Below the pieces are notes generated by a model. It was not told the DNA's origin. It made no database searches and saw nothing but the letters and a program-made list of their open reading frames with translations. Shown here piece after piece: positions 1 to 4,556 of a DNA stretch of 6,797 nt. Source of the stretch: DASQGA01 sp035535315 (GTDB lineage Bacteria > Actinomycetota > Thermoleophilia > Gaiellales > Gaiellaceae); the NCBI GenBank assembly GCA_035535315.1, contig DATLQD010000016.1, forward strand, positions 1 through 6,797, given 5' to 3'. Position numbers and translations under genes: made by a program. The first letter of the stretch is position 1. Each line of letters starts with the position of its first letter.

Positions 1-2131
1 CGACCGGCTCTCGCTCGCTCCGCGCTCTCGCCCGCTCCGCGGACGTCGGGATGAGCCCGGACGGCGCCCAGAGCACCGAGGGCTCCGACGGCGTCTCCGT
101 CGTTGGAAGCGGCCCCTGGCTCCGGATCGCCTTGATCCAGACGCGCGAGGCATCCACAAGCACGATGATGACCATGAGGGCGAAGAACGCCGCGAGGATG
201 CCGTCGACGGTCGTGTTCGTCACGATCGTATGCATGTCGTCCATTGTCTTCGCGGGCGGCACCACCTTGCCGGCGTCGATCGCGTCCAGCGTCGCGTTAC
301 GCTGCGCGAAGAAGCTGAGCTTCGGGTCGTCGGAGAAGACCTTGTAGTAGCTCGCGGTCAGCGTCACGGTGGCGTCCCACGCGAGCGGCGCGGCGGTGAC
401 CCAGGCCCACTTGAGCCGGCCCGACTTGATCAGGATCGTCGTCGCGACGGTAAGGGCGATCGCCGCCAGGAGCTGGTTCGCGATCCCGAAGAGCGGAAAG
501 AGCTGGTTGATGCCGCCGAGCGGGTTCTTGACGCCAGCCCAGAGGAACCACGCCCACGCGGCCACGACGACCGCGCTCGCCGCATAAAGCGCAGGCCGCC
601 AGGACGTGCGGCCGAACGGCTTCCAGACGTTGCCGAGCGTGTCCTGGAGCATGAAGCGACAGACCCGCGTGCCCGCATCCACCGTCGTCAGGATGAACAG
701 GGCCTCGAACATGATCGCGAAGTGGTACCAGAAGGCCTTCAGGCCTCCGAAGGCGCCCGTGAAGATCTCCGACATGCCGACCGCGAGGGTCGGCGCGCCG
801 CCGGTGCGGGCGATGAGCGTCTTCTCCTCCACCTCCGCGGCAGCTGCGTTCAAGGCTCCGGGCGAGATCGAGAACCCGAAGCCGGCGACCGCCTGCGAGG
901 CCGACTTGGCCGTGTCTCCGAGTACTCCCGCCGGCGCGTTCATGGCGTAGTAGAGGCCGGGGTCGATGATCGAGGCGGCGATGATCGCCATCACGGCCAC
1001 GAACGACTCGGCGAGCATCGCGCCGTAGCCGATGAAGCGCACCTGCGACTCCTTCTCGATCATCTTCGGCGTCGTGCCTGAGGCGATCAGCGAGTGGAAG
1101 CCGGACAGGGCGCCACAGGCGATGATGATGAAGACGAAGGGGAAGAGCGGGCCCGCGAAGACCGGCCCTTCGCCGTTCGAGGCGAAGTCCGTGACCGCCT
1201 TGTTCTGCATCGACGGGTGCGCGATCAGGATGCCGACAGCGAGGAGGGCGATCGTGCCGATCTTCATGAAGGTCGAGAGGTAGTCTCGCGGCGCGAGCAG
1301 CATCCACACCGGCAGCACGGACGCAATGAAGCCGTAGACGGCGATGCAGATCACGAGCGTCTCGGGCGAGAGCGTGAAGGCGTCCGCGACGCCGGGCAGC
1401 CGCTCCTGGACGATCCCGCCGCCGATGATCGCCAGCAAGAGCAGCCCGACACCGATGGCGGTCGTCTCGATCACGCGCCCCGGGCGCAGGACGCGCAGGT
1501 AGAAGCCCATGAAGAACGCGATCGGGATCGTCATCGCGATCGAGAACGTGCCCCAGGGGGAGGCGGCGAGCGCGTTCACGACGACGAGCGCGAGAACCGC
1601 AAGGAGGATGATCATGATCGCGAAGACGGCGACCAGCGCGGCGATGCCGCCAACGGGGCCGATCTCCTCCCGCGCCATCTGGCCGAGGCTCTTTCCGTCC
1701 CGGCGCATGGAGAAGAAGAGCGTCACCATGTCCTGGACGGCGCCGGCGAAGATAGCGCCGACGATGATCCAGATCGTCCCGGGCAGGAAGCCCATCTGCG
1801 CCGCGAGGATGGGTCCGACGAGCGGGCCGGCGCCGGCGATCGCCGCGAAGTGGTGGCCGAAGAGGACGCGGCGATCCGTGACGTGGTAGTCGATCGCGTT
1901 GTCGAGGCGTTCGGCCGGTGTTGCGCGCGTGTCATCCGTGCGAAGGACGCGCCGGACGATGAAGCGGGCATAGAAGCGGTATGCGATCGCGTAGGAACAG
2001 AGGGCGGCGAAAATGAGCCAGATCGCGTTGATCCGCTCGCCGCGAGCGAGCGCGACAAACCCCCAGGCGACCGCGCCGACGATCGCGACCGCACTCCAGA
2101 TGAGCACCTGCCGAAGGTTCACGCGCGCCAC
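1..2131 (-). CDS. cstA: Carbon starvation protein A (CstA) transporter, C-terminus cut by window edge
   Basis: CstA proteins are multi-pass inner-membrane transporters; E. coli members take up peptides and pyruvate when carbon is scarce. I translated the minus strand by hand. The frame is open from a GTG at 2131 through the left edge: 710 codons and no stop, close to the roughly 700 residues usual for the family. Family hallmarks are visible: FGHHFAAIAGAGP at residues 91-103, the following VGPILAAQMG, and GFHSLIASGTTPK at 344-356. Many hydrophobic segments of 20 or so residues alternate with short charged loops. The GTG at 2131 is preferred over the in-frame GTG at 2122 because AGGGGG sits six bases upstream of it. 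The last visible residues are a low-complexity Ser/Glu/Arg stretch, so the true end is probably near. A YbdD-type small partner gene, often next to cstA, is not in the window and could lie off the left edge. The family call is very secure; the exact substrate is not. Confidence 0.95.
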   Translation of the reverse strand, partial: MARVNLRQVLIWSAVAIVGAVAWGFVALARGERINAIWLIFAALCSYAIAYRFYARFIVRRVLRTDDTRATPAERLDNAIDYHVTDRRVLFGHHFAAIAGAGPLVGPILAAQMGFLPGTIWIIVGAIFAGAVQDMVTLFFSMRRDGKSLGQMAREEIGPVGGIAALVAVFAIMIILLAVLALVVVNALAASPWGTFSIAMTIPIAFFMGFYLRVLRPGRVIETTAIGVGLLLLAIIGGGIVQERLPGVADAFTLSPETLVICIAVYGFIASVLPVWMLLAPRDYLSTFMKIGTIALLAVGILIAHPSMQNKAVTDFASNGEGPVFAGPLFPFVFIIIACGALSGFHSLIASGTTPKMIEKESQVRFIGYGAMLAESFVAVMAIIAASIIDPGLYYAMNAPAGVLGDTAKSASQAVAGFGFSISPGALNAAAAEVEEKTLIARTGGAPTLAVGMSEIFTGAFGGLKAFWYHFAIMFEALFILTTVDAGTRVCRFMLQDTLGNVWKPFGRTSWRPALYAASAVVVAAWAWFLWAGVKNPLGGINQLFPLFGIANQLLAAIALTVATTILIKSGRLKWAWVTAAPLAWDATVTLTASYYKVFSDDPKLSFFAQRNATLDAIDAGKVVPPAKTMDDMHTIVTNTTVDGILAAFFALMVIIVLVDASRVWIKAIRSQGPLPTTETPSEPSVLWAPSGLIPTSAERARARSEREPV

Positions 2132-2132
2132 T

Positions 2133-2258
2133 TCACACCCCCTGAGACGGGTCGGCATGCGGCCGACGAAGGATGGAACGCAACGCGAAGCGTGAGGCCT
2201 CTCCCGGGCGAAGCTCCAGCCGCGCGTTCTCGGTGAGCCGGACTTCCACGTCCCTCAC
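2133..2258 (-). CDS. Possible 41-residue leader or small protein directly upstream of cstA
   Basis: On the minus strand a GTG at 2258 opens 41 codons that end in TGA at 2133-2135, leaving one base before the cstA GTG at 2131. In-frame GTG codons at 2264 and 2276 could lengthen it by two or six residues. The peptide starts VRDVEVRLTENARLELRPG and ends in a basic, proline-containing tail; the first half alternates charged and hydrophobic residues as a beta strand would. Third positions are mostly G or C, as in neighbouring genes. The one-base gap to cstA is typical of translationally coupled genes. Against it: no clear ribosome site, no ATG, no family I recognise, and open frames are common in DNA this GC-rich. 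It may be a real small protein, a regulatory leader peptide or chance. Confidence 0.25.
   Translation of the reverse strand: MRDVEVRLTENARLELRPGEASRFALRSILRRPHADPSQGV
2138..2143 (-). promoter_or_regulatory. Ribosome binding site of cstA
   Basis: The minus strand reads AGGGGG here, followed by a six-base spacer and then the GTG at 2131. This spacing is ideal for 2131 and too long (15 bases) for the alternative GTG at 2122, so it decides the start. The site lies inside the last codons of the small upstream frame ending at 2133, so ribosomes finishing that frame would cover it. Confidence 0.6.
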
Positions 2259-2276
2259 GCGCACGCGTATACCCAC

Positions 2277-2298
2277 CCTGGTGGCAAGTCACACCAAG
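2277..2298. other. Stem-loop between the small hydrophobic gene and cstA
   Basis: On the minus strand CTTGGTG and CACCAGG can pair (seven pairs, one of them G-T) around an eight-base loop. It lies about 50 bases downstream of the stop of the 41-residue hydrophobic protein and upstream of cstA, so it could end the first transcript or sit in the cstA leader. No U-tract follows, and the stem is modest. The rest of the 2259-2347 gap shows nothing I can name. Confidence 0.25.
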
Positions 2299-2347
2299 CC
2301 ACGGGCGTAGCGGTTCAGGCCCGCGTTAGAGCTGCAGGCGAGCGCTC

Positions 2348-2473
2348 TTAGAGGTTGCCGCGGAAGAGAAAGAGCAAAAGGAGGAGGAGAAGCAGCAGGA
2401 AGAGGAACTTGCTGATGAAGATGCCGCCACCCAGCGCGAGCACCAGGATGATGATGAGGAGTAAGAGGAGCAT
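2348..2473 (-). CDS. 41-residue Leu-rich hydrophobic membrane miniprotein
   Basis: An ATG at 2471-2473 opens 41 codons ending in TAA at 2348-2350, preceded by GGGAGG with a four-base spacer (2474-2483), a strong ribosome site. The product starts MLLLLLIIILVLALGGGIF, has a central Ile-Ser-Lys break at residues 20-22, then a second very hydrophobic run containing nine leucines in a row, and ends FRGNL. It should form one long or two short membrane segments. Very similar Leu-rich miniproteins with a GGG motif and an Arg-Gly tail are common in actinobacteria, where they are annotated only as hydrophobic protein; their role is unknown to me. The gene is too short for usual ORF cut-offs. The leucine codons are mixed (CTC, CTG, CTT, TTG, TTA), arguing that selection acts on the protein and not on a DNA repeat. 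Confidence 0.8.
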   Translation of the reverse strand: MLLLLLIIILVLALGGGIFISKFLFLLLLLLLLLFLFRGNL

Positions 2474-2599
2474 TCAACCTCCCAACGGTCGCTGACGGGG
2501 GCCAACCTACACTTCCTCGAAGATGACGCACCTAAACCCTGGATGCCATTTCGCCCAGGACTGGCGGACCCGGCGACGGAGAAGGGAAGGCCACAGGAA

Positions 2600-2818
2600 A
2601 TGGAAGAGCAAACTCTTCAATCGAGAGCCAGGGCGATCGTCGTCGACGCCTTCAGCGTCACGAAATATGACGGGCCGTTTGAGTCGCTGGTGGCGCCGAC
2701 CAAGAGCTTTGGGATCCGCGGAACGAGTACGGCTGAAGTCTTTGCGCTGCGCTTGGCGGTCGGCGCCGCCAAGGCCGTAGACGAACTCGCCGCTGAGTTG
2801 GACCGCAGAGCCTCATAG
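2600..2818 (+). CDS. Hypothetical protein, 72 residues
   Basis: The frame runs from an ATG at 2600 to TAG at 2816-2818. An earlier in-frame ATG at 2543 would give 91 residues, but it has no ribosome site and its extra 19 residues look non-coding. GGAAGG lies nine bases before 2600. The product starts MEEQTLQSRARAIVVDAF and ends with a likely amphipathic helix rich in Ala, Leu and Glu (AKAVDELAAELDRR); the middle has a Gly/Thr/Ser-rich turn (FGIRGTSTAEV). No signal peptide, membrane segment or cysteine is seen. I do not recognise a family. Codon choice fits the neighbours, which favours a real gene, and it stops before the next promoter, so it is probably transcribed separately. A long antisense frame also covers this region but looks like a shadow. 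Confidence 0.45.
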   Translation: MEEQTLQSRARAIVVDAFSVTKYDGPFESLVAPTKSFGIRGTSTAEVFALRLAVGAAKAVDELAAELDRRAS

Positions 2819-2834
2819 GAGCACTCTCCCGAGC

Positions 2835-2863
2835 TTTACCGGCGGGACCTACTGTCCTAGAAT
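2835..2863 (+). promoter_or_regulatory. Sigma-70-like promoter for the redoxin/Cys-rich unit
   Basis: A -35-like TTTACC (2835-2840) and a -10-like TAGAAT (2858-2863) are separated by exactly 17 bases. Transcription would start near 2870, giving a short leader of about 20 bases before the ATG at 2892. The leader contains AGGGAGG (2881-2887), four bases from the start. The position directly after the stop at 2818 supports a new transcription unit here. This is pattern matching only. Confidence 0.5.
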
Positions 2864-2891
2864 CGCCGTACTTCCTGCAGAGGGAGGCAGC

Positions 2892-3968
2892 ATGGGAGTC
2901 ATAGGTTGGGTCCTGCTCGGCCTCATGGGTGTTGCGATTTTTGCGCTCTTGTCGATCGTGTACCAGCTCGTCCGGCAGCAGGGACGCATGCTTCTCCGTC
3001 TCGAAGAGCTCGAGATCCATTCCGCCGCGGCGGAGCCGAGCCCTGCGAACGGTCGCCCGGCTGGTTTTCCGGTCGCCACGCCTGTGCCCCCGTTCCGGCT
3101 CCCCGACCTGAGCGGCACGGAGGTCGGACTCGAGGACCACCGCGGGAAGCGGGTCCTCCTGGTCCACTGGGATCCGCAGTGCAGCTTTTGCCGTCGGATC
3201 GTCCCTGAGCTCGCCAGGCTCCAGGGCGGTCTCAGAGAGCGGAAGACTGAGCTCCTCCTCGTCAGCTATCGCGACACCGAGAGCAACAGGGCGCTTGCGG
3301 AGGAGCACGGGTTGCGCTGCCCGATCCTCCTTCAGCCCGAACGCGAGCCGGTCGAGGCGTTCGCCAGGCTCGGAACCCCGGCCGCCTATCTGCTCGACGA
3401 GAAGGGACGCGTCGCGAAGCCGCTCGCCCTCGGCGCTGATCAGGTTCCCTTGCTTGCACGCGAGGCCGCCGGGGGCAGGCCGCGCCTGGGCAGCGAGCGC
3501 CCACTCGCGGAAAGTCGTATCGAGCGCGCCGGGATCCCGGTCGGCAGCCGCGCGCCCTCGTTCGACCTTCCTGACCTCCACGGGCGCAAGGTCTCGCTCG
3601 ACGACTACCGCGGGCGAGCGGTCCTCGTGGTCTTCAGCGACCCCGATTGCGGCCCATGCGATGCGGTTGCGCCCGATCTCGCACGTTTCCACCGCGAGCA
3701 TCGCGACAACGGCCTCGACGTCCTCATGGTCAGCCGCGGCGAGCGCGAGGAGAACCGCCGCAAGGCGGCCGAGCACGGGATCGAGTTCCCGGTCGTCGTC
3801 CAGCGCGGCTGGAGGCTCTCGAAGAAGTACGGCATCTTCGGCACCCCGATCGCCTTCCTGGTCGACGAGCACGGCATGATCGCCCGCGACGTCGCGAGGG
3901 GCGGCCCCGAGATCCTGCGGCTGGCCCACGAGGGCCTGGCCGCGCGAGAGGAGGCGCCTATGGCCTAA
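2892..3968 (+). CDS. Membrane-anchored tandem thioredoxin-fold (TlpA/AhpC-TSA, MauD-like) protein
   Basis: This 358-residue protein should be a thiol-disulfide oxidoreductase. Residues 4-24 form one membrane segment, followed by a polar, probably helical stretch (YQLVRQQGR) like the start of MauD and other anchored TlpA-type proteins. Two redoxin domains follow. Domain 1 (about 62-190) has FRLPDL at 68-73, the active-site pair C97-S-F-C100 and the cis-proline P163 in GTP. Domain 2 (about 216-350) has FDLPDL at 224-229, C253-G-P-C256 and P319 in GTP. The matching positions are all 156 residues apart, so the domains look like an ungapped internal duplication. One extra cysteine (C143) lies in domain 1. 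Start: AGGGAGG four bases upstream of ATG 2892. The next gene, 58 bases downstream on the same strand, encodes a 22-cysteine protein, a likely redox partner. Whether it oxidises, reduces or isomerises cannot be read from the sequence. Positive charges just after the membrane segment leave the topology uncertain. Confidence 0.93.
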   Translation: MGVIGWVLLGLMGVAIFALLSIVYQLVRQQGRMLLRLEELEIHSAAAEPSPANGRPAGFPVATPVPPFRLPDLSGTEVGLEDHRGKRVLLVHWDPQCSFCRRIVPELARLQGGLRERKTELLLVSYRDTESNRALAEEHGLRCPILLQPEREPVEAFARLGTPAAYLLDEKGRVAKPLALGADQVPLLAREAAGGRPRLGSERPLAESRIERAGIPVGSRAPSFDLPDLHGRKVSLDDYRGRAVLVVFSDPDCGPCDAVAPDLARFHREHRDNGLDVLMVSRGEREENRRKAAEHGIEFPVVVQRGWRLSKKYGIFGTPIAFLVDEHGMIARDVARGGPEILRLAHEGLAAREEAPMA

Positions 3969-3978
3969 CTCGACGGAC

Positions 3979-4005
3979 CCCCATCCGCGATCACCGCGTA
4001 TGGGG
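3979..4005 (+). other. Intercistronic hairpin before the Cys-rich gene
   Basis: CCCCATCCGCG (3979-3989) pairs with CGCGTATGGGG (3995-4005) around the loop ATCAC: six pairs, one C/T mismatch, then four pairs. It begins 10 bases after the redoxin stop codon and ends 10 bases before the AAGGAGG ribosome site of the next gene. No T-tract follows, so it is not a classical terminator. It could stabilise or mark a processing point on the mRNA and set different levels for the two proteins, or act as a partial terminator. Confidence 0.5.
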
Positions 4006-4026
4006 TGAGGGGAGGAAGGAGGAAAC

Positions 4027-4506
4027 ATGAGCGGCGATCGCTTCGACGAGTTCTCGAGGGCGCTCGCGAGAACGACCACCCGCCGCCAGGCGCTCAAGGT
4101 GGTCGGCGCTACGGCGGTGGCGGGCGGGCTCTCGCTCGTTGGAGCCCGCGGAGCCGAGGCGGGGCGGTGCAAGCAGAACAAGAGCCCGTGTCGGTCTGAC
4201 TACGAGTGCTGCTCGTTCTACTGTCCGCCCGGCACGGGAAGGTGTGCGTGCCCGCCGGGCGCTCAGATCTGCCCCAAGCGGCCGGGACGGCCGACCGAGC
4301 GGTGCGTGTTCTGCGGGTCAGGCCAGCGGATGAATCCGGACACGTGCGAGTGCGAGTGTGTCGAAGGCACGAGCCCGTGCGGGCAGTACGAATGCTGCAC
4401 GGCGGAGCAGGACTGCTGCAGCTCCGAGTACTACGGGTACGAGATCTTCTTCTGTTGCCCGCCAGGGACGACTTGTACCGACGGGGAGTGCGTGCAAGCC
4501 GCCTGA
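4027..4506 (+). CDS. Tat-exported cysteine-rich protein with knottin-like modules
   Basis: A 159-residue protein with a twin-arginine signal: T18-R19-R20-Q-A-L-K, a hydrophobic stretch to about residue 39, and a likely cleavage site after ARGAEA (residue 45). The acidic and basic n-region before it (MSGDRFDEFSRALART) is typical of exported Cys-rich proteins in this kind of bacterium. All 22 cysteines lie after the predicted cleavage site. Module 1 spacing is C48-x6-C55-x5-CC(61,62)-x3-C66-x6-C73, the inhibitor-cystine-knot pattern. Module 2 starts similarly, C111-x6-C118-x4-CC(123,124), then adds CC130-131, CC143-144, C150 and C155. Both contain CPPGTxxC. AAGGAGG lies four bases before the ATG. 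No tryptophan is present, so it is not a MauA-type quinoprotein subunit. It follows the tandem redoxin gene, a plausible folding partner. Function could be structural, toxin-like, inhibitory or metal-binding; I cannot choose between them. Confidence 0.9.
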   Translation: MSGDRFDEFSRALARTTTRRQALKVVGATAVAGGLSLVGARGAEAGRCKQNKSPCRSDYECCSFYCPPGTGRCACPPGAQICPKRPGRPTERCVFCGSGQRMNPDTCECECVEGTSPCGQYECCTAEQDCCSSEYYGYEIFFCCPPGTTCTDGECVQAA

Positions 4507-4526
4507 CGAATCCACAAAGTGAAACG

Positions 4527-4556
4527 GACCAGGGCCGCCCGCGGGCGGCCCTGGTC
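4527..4556. terminator. Bidirectional terminator, perfect 30-base palindrome
   Basis: GACCAGGGCCGCCCG (4527-4541) is followed immediately by its exact reverse complement (4542-4556). As RNA it gives a stem of about 13 GC-rich pairs with a small loop. It sits 20 bases after the stop of the Cys-rich gene, and its last two bases overlap the TGA of the convergent phosphohydrolase (4555-4557). A weak T-rich tail is seen only on the minus strand (CGTTTCACTTTG). Position between convergent genes supports termination in both directions. Confidence 0.8.

Noticed and set aside
297..1307. 336-codon minus-strand frame overlapping cstA
   Set aside because: Same strand as cstA but out of frame; His/Arg/Asp-rich with no motif, whereas the CstA frame continues uninterrupted through this region.
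1094..2236. 380-codon plus-strand frame opposite cstA
   Set aside because: The product is an extreme Asp/Arg/Glu-rich sequence typical of the complement of a hydrophobic membrane-protein gene; CstA motifs on the other strand are decisive.
2658..4181. 507-codon open frame on the minus strand opposite the redoxin gene
   Set aside because: It lies antisense to a gene with clear thioredoxin motifs. Its product is Arg/Ala/Pro-rich with no domain, as expected for the shadow of a GC-rich coding region.
4027..4506. Methylamine dehydrogenase light chain (MauA) as identity of the Cys-rich protein
   Set aside because: MauA needs two tryptophans for its cofactor; this protein has none, and the cysteine spacing is knottin-like instead.
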